Positions 1 to 8,858 of a DNA stretch of 64,000 nt are shown here, in pieces. The position numbers and the translations under genes are program-made. The stretch comes from Haemophilus haemolyticus_M. GTDB lineage: Bacteria; Pseudomonadota; Gammaproteobacteria; Enterobacterales; Pasteurellaceae. The DNA is taken from contig NZ_QQGD01000008.1 in assembly GCF_003490935.1 (NCBI RefSeq), forward strand, positions 1 through 64,000, read 5' to 3'. Each line of letters starts with the position of its first letter. Position 1 is the first letter of the stretch. The notes under the pieces were generated by a model. That model searched no databases. It worked only from the letters and a program-made list of their open reading frames with translations, and was not told the origin of the DNA.

Positions 1-100
1 TAAAGAGTCCCTCTAAATAGACACGGTTATCGATGGGTAAATAAAACCACATTAACCAATAAAATTGTTTATTCTAAATGAAGGAAAGAGAATTGAAGGA
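1..100 (-). promoter_or_regulatory. Untranslated leader downstream of the tRNA cluster (probably tufB leader)
   Basis: No open frame of note is seen on either strand. The stretch lies immediately 3' of tRNA-Thr(GGT) on the minus strand. In Pasteurellaceae and enterobacteria this four-tRNA block is co-transcribed with tufB, so this is probably the tufB 5' leader, with the gene itself outside the window. That identity is inference from gene order only. Confidence 0.35.
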
Positions 101-176
101 TGGTGCTGATAGGCGGATTTGAACCGCCGACCTCACCCTTACCAAGGGTGCGCTCTACCAACTGAGCTATATCAGC
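101..176 (-). tRNA. tRNA-Thr (anticodon GGT)
   Basis: A 76-nt cloverleaf read on the minus strand with the 3' CCA encoded. The anticodon arm is CACCC-TTGGTAA-GGGTG, giving anticodon GGT. The D arm (AGCTCAGTTGGTAGAGC) and T arm (GGTTCAAATCC) are intact. Last of four tRNAs in one transcription unit. Confidence 0.97.
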
Positions 177-179
177 GTC

Positions 180-254
<75 letters not shown>

Positions 255-296
255 AAGTCCTAAATTCGTCTGTCCCATCAGGATTCATCTAAAAGA

Positions 297-381
297 TGGT
301 GGAGGGAGAAGGATTCGAACCTTCGAAGGCTGAGCCAACAGATTTACAGTCTGCCCCCTTTGGCCGCTCGGGAACCCCTCC
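297..381 (-). tRNA. tRNA-Tyr (anticodon GTA)
   Basis: An 85-nt class II tRNA on the minus strand with encoded CCA. The anticodon arm is CAGAC-TGTAAAT-CTG with anticodon GTA. The long variable arm that marks tRNA-Tyr is visible between the anticodon and T arms. Confidence 0.97.
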
Positions 382-410
382 ACGCTAAATGAATACTTGA
401 TACGAAAGAA

Positions 411-486
<76 letters not shown>

Positions 487-508
487 GTGTCGTAAGCAAG
501 TGAGGCGT

Positions 509-536
509 ATTATATGTAAAAAACTTTTCGTGACAA
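509..536 (-). promoter_or_regulatory. Strong sigma70 promoter for the tRNA operon
   Basis: Read on the minus strand: a -35 of TTGTCA (531-536), a 16-base spacer and a perfect -10 TATAAT (509-514). The -10 is about 22 bases upstream of the first tRNA and is followed by a GC-containing discriminator (ACGCCTC), as expected for a stable-RNA promoter under growth-rate control. Confidence 0.75.
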
Positions 537-700
537 GTTTTTTTTCTAAAAAAATTATTTTTTTTGCGCGTTCGTTTAAATCACAAGCAAAAATGTGAAT
601 TTTTAACCAAATCTTATTAAATTTACTGAAAAATAAATGCGAACATGCCGGTTATAGAGTATATTTTTCTTCGTTTATTTAGCTATCAAATAAAATTATT

Positions 701-1636
701 GTGGAATTTTCAACTCAGCAAACACCTTTTTTAAGCTTTAATCGTGAACAGTGGGCGGAATTACGTAAATCCGTTCCATTAAAATTGACAGAACAGGATC
801 TCAAACCACTGTTAGGTTTTAATGAAGACCTTTCATTAGATGAAGTAAGTACGATTTATCTACCGTTAACTCGTCTTATTAACTATTACATTGATGAAAA
901 TTTACATCGCCAAACGGTACTACATCGTTTTTTAGGCAGAAATAATGCCAAAACACCTTACATAATTAGTATTGCTGGCAGTGTTGCTGTTGGGAAAAGC
1001 ACTTCTGCACGTATTCTACAATCTCTACTTTCTCATTGGCCAACTGAAAGAAAGGTTGATCTCATCACAACAGATGGGTTTCTTTATCCATTAGACAAAC
1101 TTAAACAAGAGAATCTTTTACAAAAGAAAGGTTTTCCCGTTTCTTATGACACACCTAAACTCATTCGCTTTTTAGCGGATGTAAAATCAGGTAAAAGCAA
1201 TGTTACAGCACCAATCTATTCTCATTTAACATACGATATTATTCCCGATGAATTTGATGTGGTAGATAAACCCGATATTCTCATTTTAGAAGGATTAAAT
1301 GTTCTTCAAACAGGCAATAACAAAACAAATCAAACCTTTGTGTCAGATTTTGTTGATTTCTCTATTTATGTCGATGCAGAAGAAAAATTACTGAAAGAAT
1401 GGTACATTAAACGCTTTTTAAAATTCCGAGAAAGTGCATTTAATGATCCTAATTCTTACTTTAAACATTACGCAAGTTTATCAAAAGAAGAGGCCATTGC
1501 GACGGCAAGTAAAATTTGGGATGAAATTAACGGGTTAAATCTCAATCAAAACATTCTCCCAACCCGTGAACGAGCAAATTTAATTCTAAAAAAAGGTGAA
1601 AATCATCAGGTAGAGTTAGTTAAATTGAGAAAATAG
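701..1636 (+). CDS. coaA: Pantothenate kinase, type I
   Basis: CoaA phosphorylates pantothenate with ATP, the first and usually rate-limiting step of coenzyme A synthesis in the cytoplasm. The 311 residues match the family's usual length of about 316. The P-loop GSVAVGKST sits at residues 93-101, followed by the family segments TTDGFLYP and ILEGLNVLQ, all in conserved order. The start is GTG at 701; no in-frame ATG fits the conserved N-terminus better, and the ribosome binding site is weak. It is divergent from the tRNA/tufB operon. An uptake signal core lies directly after the stop (1642-1650). Feedback inhibition by CoA is a known property of the family, not something visible here. Confidence 0.97.
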   Translation: MEFSTQQTPFLSFNREQWAELRKSVPLKLTEQDLKPLLGFNEDLSLDEVSTIYLPLTRLINYYIDENLHRQTVLHRFLGRNNAKTPYIISIAGSVAVGKSTSARILQSLLSHWPTERKVDLITTDGFLYPLDKLKQENLLQKKGFPVSYDTPKLIRFLADVKSGKSNVTAPIYSHLTYDIIPDEFDVVDKPDILILEGLNVLQTGNNKTNQTFVSDFVDFSIYVDAEEKLLKEWYIKRFLKFRESAFNDPNSYFKHYASLSKEEAIATASKIWDEINGLNLNQNILPTRERANLILKKGENHQVELVKLRK

Positions 1637-1979
1637 ATTAAAAGTGCGGTAAAAATAAAAAGTCTACACTATTTACTAAAGGACGGATGATAATATTGTT
1701 TTGAAGACAGTCCTTTTAATATTAGTTAAATTCCAGCCTATATTTTATTGTCCAAGGAAACGTACCATTGCTGCATTATCCAAATAGTTTCCTTCTTAGA
1801 CATGCTTTGATTCAACAAGGATTCGACGATAAGCTAGCTATCTTAGACTAAATGTAAAATGTTCCCACGGGATTTATGTTTTGTTCTTTTTTTTTACCTA
1901 ACAATAGTTCAAACATAATTCCCCAAAAAGTTAATATCAATAGCAATATTCAGCTATTTAAAATATCAGCCTCTTCTAA
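1637..1979. other. Intergenic region with a possible coding relic
   Basis: This non-coding stretch holds an uptake signal core at 1642-1650 and an open but startless frame from 1726 to 1854 on the plus strand. The frame's 42 codons look protein-like (it contains the run FLLRHALIQQGFDDKL) before a TAA stop. It has no start codon, no ribosome binding site and stops on both sides, so it is more likely the remains of a lost gene than a working one. I could not assign it to a family. The rest is AT-rich with nothing further recognised. Confidence 0.3.
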
Positions 1980-1980
1980 C

Positions 1981-2013
1981 AAAAAATCGCACCTTTAACA
2001 GTGCGATTTTTTC
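1981..2013 (-). terminator. Rho-independent terminator after the ABC exporter pair
   Basis: The inverted repeat AAATCGCAC / GTGCGATTT has an 8-base loop and T runs on both sides, so it could act in both directions. It lies just beyond the stop of the 2024-3682 gene. Confidence 0.8.
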
Positions 2014-2023
2014 TTATATTAAT

Positions 2024-3682
2024 TTAGGACATTCTGCCGTTTTCTATACCAATAACCTGATCACAAATTGCCATTGTGGATTGGCGGTGGCTAACAAGAA
2101 TAATCAATTTTTCTGCTTTCACGTTCAACAATGATTTCAAAATCATTGCTTCGTTTAAGCTATCCAAATTGCTAGTCGGTTCATCAAGCAAAATAATCGG
2201 CGCATTGTGTAAGAAGGCACGGGCAATACCAATACGTTGTTTTTCACCATCAGACAAATTACCACCCAATTCTGTCATTTTCGTTTGATAACCTTGTGGC
2301 AAACTTAAAATGAAATCATGAATTGACGCTTTCTTCGCTGCTTCCATAATTTCTTCTAGCGTTGCATCACGGCGCGCAAGGCGAATATTTTCCTCAATAG
2401 TTTCGTTGAAAATATAGGTTTGCTGGGTAATGTACGCCATATTGTCTCGCAAGCTACGGGTGTTGATGTTCGGTAAGGTTTCGCCGTTAATTTTAATGCT
2501 GCCTGATTTTGGATCGTAAAAACGCATAAGCAATTTCAACAAGGTGCTTTTACCGCTGCCACTTCTGCCGTGAATCCCTAAGATTTCACCTTTTTTCACA
2601 GACAAGCTGACATCCGATAAAATTTGTTCTTCGCCGTAAGCGAAGTTTACATTCTCAACATCAATGAGAGAAACCTCTTTCAAATCGACCGCACTTTCTA
2701 CATCTTTTAACTCTGGTTCTTCTGCTAGCAAGCTTAATACTCGCTCACCTGAAGCCAAGGTTTGTAATAAGTTGCTTGAAAGGTTACTTAAGGCGATAAC
2801 TGGCCCGTAACTCGACATCAATAAAATTACGCCGATTAAAAAGGCTGAAAAATCAATTTTATCTAAGCTAAATAAAATTAAGCCAGTAAACAGCATAATA
2901 ATGTTGAAAACGGATACTGCCACTTCAGTATAAACACGCACTTTTGCTTCTTGATCTTTGATGCGCTCAAAAGCCGTATCGATTTTTTGGCTGCGTTGTT
3001 GAATTTCATCTAAACGTTGTTTCGCATAGCCGAAAAGCTGAATTTCTTTCATACCACGCACGCTGTCGAGGAAGAAGTCATTCATTTCGCCCACTAATTC
3101 ACGATAGCGTCTGCCATCTTCACGCGCCAATTTGGTGGTGATAATCGGTAAAATTACACCCACTGTTAAATACGCCGCCAATGCCACAAGCACAAACCAG
3201 CCTGAAAGATGAGCAAAGACCAACAATAAAATCGCAGAAGTAAAGAACGCAATCATAATCGGTGCAATAGTGTGCGCATAGAACACTTCGAGCAATTCGA
3301 TATCGTTAGTCACCAAAGACACTAATTGTCCTGCTTGTTTATCTTGCAACTTCACAAAAGCTAGGCGACGCAAAGAAGAAAACACTTTGTCACGCAATAA
3401 TGCCAATAATTTAAAAGCAATATAGTGCCCAGACATTTGCTCTAAATAACGCAATGCGCCACGAGCCACCGCTAATACGATAAGTGCGGTCAAAATTCCG
3501 GAAAAACTTAAATGGGTGTCAAAGTTAAGAAGATTCACTAACCCCATCGCACCCAGCACCATAATAAAGATGGCAGCCAGAAAACCGAGCGTTCCCATCG
3601 TGATGGTAAACGCCATAATGTGCGCCAGAGGAGTCACTAATTTCAACAAATGCCCCATCACAACAAAACCATTTTTACGCAT
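2024..3682 (-). CDS. CydC-like ABC exporter half-transporter (permease + ATPase)
   Basis: A 552-residue fused half-transporter. The N-terminal part (about residues 1-310) holds six hydrophobic membrane segments of the type 1 exporter fold. The C-terminal ATPase has Walker A GRSGSGKST, a modified signature LSDGEKQR, Walker B IILLDEP and the switch histidine in VSHR. Its closest known kin are CydC of the CydDC glutathione/cysteine exporter, and it corresponds to the gene I remember as HI_0664 in strain Rd. It overlaps the upstream partner by 8 bases, so the two are translationally coupled and probably form a heterodimer. Whether they serve cytochrome bd assembly or another export role cannot be told here; no cyd genes are nearby. 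Confidence 0.85.
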   Translation of the reverse strand: MRKNGFVVMGHLLKLVTPLAHIMAFTITMGTLGFLAAIFIMVLGAMGLVNLLNFDTHLSFSGILTALIVLAVARGALRYLEQMSGHYIAFKLLALLRDKVFSSLRRLAFVKLQDKQAGQLVSLVTNDIELLEVFYAHTIAPIMIAFFTSAILLLVFAHLSGWFVLVALAAYLTVGVILPIITTKLAREDGRRYRELVGEMNDFFLDSVRGMKEIQLFGYAKQRLDEIQQRSQKIDTAFERIKDQEAKVRVYTEVAVSVFNIIMLFTGLILFSLDKIDFSAFLIGVILLMSSYGPVIALSNLSSNLLQTLASGERVLSLLAEEPELKDVESAVDLKEVSLIDVENVNFAYGEEQILSDVSLSVKKGEILGIHGRSGSGKSTLLKLLMRFYDPKSGSIKINGETLPNINTRSLRDNMAYITQQTYIFNETIEENIRLARRDATLEEIMEAAKKASIHDFILSLPQGYQTKMTELGGNLSDGEKQRIGIARAFLHNAPIILLDEPTSNLDSLNEAMILKSLLNVKAEKLIILVSHRQSTMAICDQVIGIENGRMS

Positions 3683-5420
3683 TTGCCACCTCTCTAATTT
3701 GTTCTAAATCTTTTTGTTGTTGGAACATTTCAGCATACGCACCTTGTTTTGCCATTAAGCTTTCGTGAGTGCCTTGCTCAATCAATTTGCCTTGGTCAAG
3801 TACGTTAATACAGTCGGCATTTACCGCATTTGCCAATCGGTGAGAAATCATCACAATGGTTTTTTGTTGTTTAAATTGCTGAATAAACTGCAAAATAATT
3901 TCTTCGCTTTCCACATCAATGTTACTGGTCGCTTCATCAAAAATGTAAAGCTCGGCATTGTGTAATAAAGCACGCGCTAAGGCTAAACGTTGGATTTGAC
4001 CGCCAGATAAATTCGCGCCACGGCTTAATAATTGCATATCTAATCCGCCATTTTCACGTACAAATTGGGCAAGATTCACTTGTTCTAAACAAGCATAAAT
4101 TTGCTCGTCATTGGCATCAATTTTCGCCATCGTCATATTTTCACGCAGCGAGCCTTTAAACACGTAGCTGCTATGGCTCACCAACGATACTTTTTGATAG
4201 AAAGAAGTGCGGTCTATTTCTGAGGCGTTTTGTCCATTAAACAAAATCTCACCTTGTTGCGCTTTATTAAAGCCCATCAACAAGGAAACTAAGGTTGATT
4301 TACCGCAACCACTTTTACCCACAAACACAGAAAGTTGATTTGGTTGAATCGTTAAAGTTAAACCTTGAATTGCCGGTTTTTCTGCAGAATACGCAAAATG
4401 TAAATCTTTAATTTCCACTTGAACGTTATTTTTTGCTTCAAAATCCACCGCACTTTGTTGGGTTTCCACTGGCGTATCAAGTAATGTGAAAATCTTATCT
4501 GAAGCCGCTTTACCATTCATCGCCACATGGAAGAATGAACCAAGCAAACGAAGCGGAATAAAGAACTCGGAGGAAAGTAGAATAAATAAAATCACGCCTA
4601 AGACACTGAGTTGTGCATCTTGGAATTGCAATAATGCGGTTAAAATCCCAATTGCTGCGCCACCATAAGCGAGTAAATCCATAAGAGAAACCGAGTTAAG
4701 CTGCATAGTAAGCACTTTCATGGTAATTTTGCGGAAATGCTCAGCCTCTTTATCCATCTCTTTCGCTTTATAAGCATCATCTTGATAGATTTTTAACGTG
4801 ATTAAACCTTGTAAGTTATCTAAAAAGCTGCTGCCTAATCCCACATAAATCGACCAATATTTTGCCAAGAGTTTTTTCGCAATTTTATTCACCGCAATAA
4901 TAGACATAGGGATAAGCGGCACGCAAATTAATAAAATAATGGCTGTTTTAAAGCTGAAAAAAATCAGGAAAGCAAAGAGGGTAAGCGGTGCAAGCAAGCT
5001 ATAAAAAAGCTGCGGCAAATAACGCCCAAAGTAGATTTCAAGCTGTTCTACCCCTTCTGATGCCACTTGGATAATGCTTGAAGTGGATTGTTGATTCACT
5101 TGATTAAGCGGCATAGAAGCTAATTTACGATAGATAAGGCTACGCAATTCATGCTTCACTTTTGTGCTGGCAAAATAAGACGCCTGTACTGATTTTTTAC
5201 CCGCAAAAGCACGCAGTGCCAATGCCGCAATTAAAATCACACCTAAACCCACCGCACTTGACATCGTCAACTCTTTAAAATAAGCGGCTTGTAAAATATA
5301 AGAAAACACGACGGCACTAATAATCCCGCCAACTAACGCCACCCAATTCCACAACACCGTGACGCCAATCCATTTTTTGCTATCGGCCACCGTGTTAATT
5401 AGGCGTTTATCTATCATCAT
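3675..5420 (-). CDS. CydD-like ABC exporter half-transporter (permease + ATPase)
   Basis: First gene of the pair, 581 residues from the preferred start. It has an N-terminal six-segment exporter domain and a C-terminal ATPase with Walker A GKSGCGKST, canonical signature LSGGQIQR, Walker B LYIFDEA and MISHR. An alternative start ten codons upstream (5450) exists, but the ATG at 5418-5420 is preceded by AGGAG at 8-base spacing, so I chose it. It corresponds to the gene I remember as HI_0663. It is divergent from the hgp receptor genes and shares their 5' region. The degenerate site in its partner (LSDGE) and canonical site here suggest an asymmetric heterodimer; that is inference. Confidence 0.85.
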   Translation of the reverse strand: MMIDKRLINTVADSKKWIGVTVLWNWVALVGGIISAVVFSYILQAAYFKELTMSSAVGLGVILIAALALRAFAGKKSVQASYFASTKVKHELRSLIYRKLASMPLNQVNQQSTSSIIQVASEGVEQLEIYFGRYLPQLFYSLLAPLTLFAFLIFFSFKTAIILLICVPLIPMSIIAVNKIAKKLLAKYWSIYVGLGSSFLDNLQGLITLKIYQDDAYKAKEMDKEAEHFRKITMKVLTMQLNSVSLMDLLAYGGAAIGILTALLQFQDAQLSVLGVILFILLSSEFFIPLRLLGSFFHVAMNGKAASDKIFTLLDTPVETQQSAVDFEAKNNVQVEIKDLHFAYSAEKPAIQGLTLTIQPNQLSVFVGKSGCGKSTLVSLLMGFNKAQQGEILFNGQNASEIDRTSFYQKVSLVSHSSYVFKGSLRENMTMAKIDANDEQIYACLEQVNLAQFVRENGGLDMQLLSRGANLSGGQIQRLALARALLHNAELYIFDEATSNIDVESEEIILQFIQQFKQQKTIVMISHRLANAVNADCINVLDQGKLIEQGTHESLMAKQGAYAEMFQQQKDLEQIREVANA

Positions 5421-5643
5421 AATGACTGCTCCTAAAAAAGAAGTACGCAATCAATGCGCACTTTTCATTTAATGGTGAAAATTAAAACGATTGCGCATAC
5501 TTTCTAACATGAACAATCGATGGCTTGTATTATAGAGAACAAGCGCATTTAAATATAGGGCATAATGAGAATAATTTTTATTGTTTGATTTTAATCAAAA
5601 ACAGAATTTTCTGATTGTGAGAAAATACTTTTTCTTATAACAT

Positions 5644-5664
5644 GCTTGATAATCATTATTATTT
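5644..5664 (+). promoter_or_regulatory. Fur box upstream of the hgp genes
   Basis: GATAAT-C-ATTATT at 5648-5660 matches the 6-1-6 Fur consensus (GATAAT-N-ATTATC) in 12 of 13 positions. It lies just downstream of a TATAAC -10-like hexamer (5635-5640) and 25 bases before the ATG, so iron-loaded Fur would block initiation. Iron/haem repression of hgp genes is established for the family; the site itself is predicted. Confidence 0.7.
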
Positions 5665-5684
5665 ACCTTTTCATGGAGTTAAAC

Positions 5685-8600
5685 ATGACTAATTTTAGAT
5701 TAAATCTGCTTGCGTATTCCGTTATGCTTGGGCTGACAACAGGAGCTGTTTACGCCAACGAACCTGAACAACTGCAGGAAATTAATGTTTCAGGGAATAC
5801 AGAAACAATAAATGTGAAAGAAAAAAAAGTTGGTGAAACCCAAATCACGGCTAAAAAATTATCTAAACAACAGGCTTCAGATTCTCGAGATTTAGTACGT
5901 TATGAAACGGGTATTAGTGTTGTTGAAACAGGAAGAACAGGAGCAAGTGGTTATGCTGTTCGAGGAGTTGATGAAAACCGTGTAGGTATTATGGTTGATG
6001 GACTTCGTCAAGCTGAAACCTTAAGTTCACAAGCATTTAAAGAGCTATTTGAAGGCTATGGAAATTTTAATAATACTCGTAATGATGTAGAAATAGAGAA
6101 TGTAAAAACAGCGACTATTACCAAAGGTGCTGACTCTTTAAAATCTGGTAGTGGAGCATTGGGTGGTTCGGTTATCTTTGATACAAAAGATGCTAGAGAT
6201 TATCTAATAGGAAAAGATCATTACTTTAGCGTTAAACGTGCTACTCAAAGTATGAATAGTCAAGATACGGTGTCTCTTACTGCAGCTGGCCGATATAAAG
6301 GATTTGATGCATTAATTGTTCATACTGAACGTAATAGCAATGAAATGAAGAATTATGGTTATGAAAGTTATGATGATAAGGTTGTCGGAATTAAAAGAGA
6401 AAAAACAGATCCTTATTCCATTTCCCGTAATAGTACTTTAGTGAAATTAGGGTTTGAACCAACAGAAAATCATCGATTTAGTGTAGCTGTTGATAAATCA
6501 ACATTAAAAACTGATGGACAAGATTTATCTTATTCATTACGCCCTAGTTCTTATGTTAATACTGAAACCAGTCAAGGGGAACGCCTTATTCACGATAAAT
6601 CTAAACGAGAAAATATCCAATTTTCTTATGAAAACTTTACACAAACTCCATTTTGGGATCACTTTAAATTAACTTATTCATCTCAAAAAATTAAAAATAA
6701 AGCTCGCAGTGATGAATATTGTAACAATACAAATTGTATTGATGTTGATAATAAGCAAGGATTGAAATTAGATAGTTCTGATGGAACTTATAAAATAAAA
6801 GATAAATGGGGGGGATATATCACTGGGAAAGGAGTTGTAGATGGTTGGAGTACTGAATCTGAATACACAGATTCCCACGGTAATAAGATTAGTGGTTTTG
6901 ATTATCGTGAAGTGAGTACAGAACATTTGCTATTAGACTGTAGTAAATTAGATTGTTCAAAAAAATATCAAGTTTTTATTAAAAATGATGAGAACTATAC
7001 TGAAAAATATTTATTTGAGCCTAGAGATATCCAAACTAAGTCTATAAATGGGAAAACATATGGTTACATTCCGACAAAATCAATTTCAAACTCATGGGGT
7101 GGCGTTCAGTCAGAAGAAGCCTTTTACGTATTACCCCATAGTCGAGGATATAGTAATAACTACTACAATGATCGTGATTTAAATACAAATACAAAACAAT
7201 TGAACTTTGATTTTGATAAGTCATTTTCTTTAGGTAAAACTAACCATTCAGTGCAATATGGTGGACTATATTCTGAAACAGAAAAAAATATGGTTAATAA
7301 AGAGGGATATAAAGGAGCTAATGTTCAATGGTGGGCGGATAATTTCATATGCAATGAGCCTATTTCTGGAACATTCCCAGTTCAATATACTCCATATCCA
7401 AATAAATGGCCTGGTTGCCAACTTAAAGAAAGTGCTGCAGGAAGCTCTAGTTACCTAATCCCTGTTAAAACTAAAAACCATGCATTTTATTTAGGTGATA
7501 ATTTTACAGTAACAAATTGGCTTGGTTTTGATTTAAATTATAGATATGACAATGTCAGACATTTACCGCATTATCGCTTAGGACAAGATCCTGAAATTCC
7601 ACGTGGATTATTAGCTGGTACAATGATCCCTATTCCAGATAGTGCATTAACTGGAGGCAATGGCTGGTATAATTATAATCATGCCGATTATATAAAAAAT
7701 GTACAAGACAATTTAAATGCAATTCAAAAATCAACAGCATTTAAGCACCATTCCTATAATTTAGGATTAAACTTGGATCCAACAGATTGGTTAAGAATAC
7801 AGCTTAAATATTCTAATGGTTTTAGAGCGCCAACGCCTGATGAAATGTATATAACATTTAAACATCCTCAATTTTCACTTTTACCAAATACTAATTTAAA
7901 AGAAGAAAAAGCTAAAACAAAAGAAATCGCCTTTACTTTTTATAGAGAACGTAGTTATTTCACTACTAATTTATTCCAAACCGATTATAAGAATTTTATT
8001 GATTTGGCATATTTAGGTGAACGTCCAATTGATCAAAGTAAATCGTCTTATTATCCATTCTATCAGAGTTTGAATCGTGATAAGGCAAAAGTAAACGGAA
8101 TTGAAATTTCTACTCACCTAGAAATAGGAGACCTTATTGAAAAATTAGAAGGATTCCATTTGGGTTATAAGTTGACTTATCAAAAAGGTCGAATAAAAGA
8201 TGGTAAACCATTAGAGGGATATAAAAAATTATTAGAACATAACCCTAAATATATGAATATGGCCTTGCAAGACCAGCCAATGAACGCTTTGCAACCGACC
8301 ACATCCGTATACAATTTAGGTTATGATTCACCTAATAAAATATGGGGATTAGATTTTTATATTACCGACGTCTCAGCCAAAAAGGCAAAAGACAGCTTTA
8401 ACCCTCAATGGCAAAGCATGATTGAACGTCAAGCAGAAAATATTAATACTGGTGCAATTGAAACAGTGCCAGCAAGAACAGTAAATGGTAACGAAAAAGT
8501 TATTGATAGAAGAGCATTATGGCGTAATAAACATTATACAGTGATAGATGCCATTGCTTACTGGAAACCAATTAAAAACCTTACATTTACAGCTGGTGTT

Positions 8601-8759
8601 TATAATTTAACAAATCAAAAATATCTTACTTGGGAATCGGCCCGATCCATTAGAACTATCGGTACAATCAACCGAATAGATACTGAAACAGGTATAGGTT
8701 TAAATCGTTTTTACGCACCAGGTAGAAATTATAGAGCATCTATTCAATTAGAATTTTAG
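5685..8759 (+). CDS. TonB-dependent haemoglobin/haemoglobin-haptoglobin receptor (Hgp family), copy 1
   Basis: Outer membrane receptor of 1,024 residues that would strip haem from haemoglobin or its haptoglobin complex, using TonB energy. It has a signal peptide with cleavage near VYA-NEP (about residue 24) and a TonB box-like EINVSG just after it. The plug domain (SGYAVRGVDENR, ITKGADSLKSGSGALGG) is followed by a 22-strand barrel with the family motifs RYSNGFRAPTPDEMY-like and NLTNQKYLTWESARS, ending in LEF. The ATG at 5685 is preferred over one 13 codons upstream because GGAG sits at proper spacing and the next copy starts identically. Unusually, there is no CCAA repeat tract after the signal peptide, so this copy is not phase variable by that route. 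Substrate choice cannot be decided from sequence. Confidence 0.9.
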   Translation: MTNFRLNLLAYSVMLGLTTGAVYANEPEQLQEINVSGNTETINVKEKKVGETQITAKKLSKQQASDSRDLVRYETGISVVETGRTGASGYAVRGVDENRVGIMVDGLRQAETLSSQAFKELFEGYGNFNNTRNDVEIENVKTATITKGADSLKSGSGALGGSVIFDTKDARDYLIGKDHYFSVKRATQSMNSQDTVSLTAAGRYKGFDALIVHTERNSNEMKNYGYESYDDKVVGIKREKTDPYSISRNSTLVKLGFEPTENHRFSVAVDKSTLKTDGQDLSYSLRPSSYVNTETSQGERLIHDKSKRENIQFSYENFTQTPFWDHFKLTYSSQKIKNKARSDEYCNNTNCIDVDNKQGLKLDSSDGTYKIKDKWGGYITGKGVVDGWSTESEYTDSHGNKISGFDYREVSTEHLLLDCSKLDCSKKYQVFIKNDENYTEKYLFEPRDIQTKSINGKTYGYIPTKSISNSWGGVQSEEAFYVLPHSRGYSNNYYNDRDLNTNTKQLNFDFDKSFSLGKTNHSVQYGGLYSETEKNMVNKEGYKGANVQWWADNFICNEPISGTFPVQYTPYPNKWPGCQLKESAAGSSSYLIPVKTKNHAFYLGDNFTVTNWLGFDLNYRYDNVRHLPHYRLGQDPEIPRGLLAGTMIPIPDSALTGGNGWYNYNHADYIKNVQDNLNAIQKSTAFKHHSYNLGLNLDPTDWLRIQLKYSNGFRAPTPDEMYITFKHPQFSLLPNTNLKEEKAKTKEIAFTFYRERSYFTTNLFQTDYKNFIDLAYLGERPIDQSKSSYYPFYQSLNRDKAKVNGIEISTHLEIGDLIEKLEGFHLGYKLTYQKGRIKDGKPLEGYKKLLEHNPKYMNMALQDQPMNALQPTTSVYNLGYDSPNKIWGLDFYITDVSAKKAKDSFNPQWQSMIERQAENINTGAIETVPARTVNGNEKVIDRRALWRNKHYTVIDAIAYWKPIKNLTFTAGVYNLTNQKYLTWESARSIRTIGTINRIDTETGIGLNRFYAPGRNYRASIQLEF

Positions 8760-8770
8760 GTGTACTCTTA

Positions 8771-8810
8771 AACCGCACATAATAATAGTAGTGATAGTAA
8801 ATGTGCGGTT
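8771..8810 (+). repeat. Inverted repeat between the two hgp genes
   Basis: AACCGCACAT and ATGTGCGGTT form a perfect 10-bp stem around a 20-base loop, followed by AATTT. The arms resemble an uptake signal pair but carry CAT/ATG instead of the core CTT/AAG. It may partially terminate transcription between the two receptor genes. Confidence 0.5.
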
Positions 8811-8858
8811 AATTTAAATACATAATTTAATTTACATATTATCTTTAACGAGGAAAAA

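Noticed and set aside
7042..7224. Minus-strand open frame inside hgp copy 1
   Set aside because: It is antisense to a strongly supported receptor gene, has no ribosome site and a non-protein-like composition.
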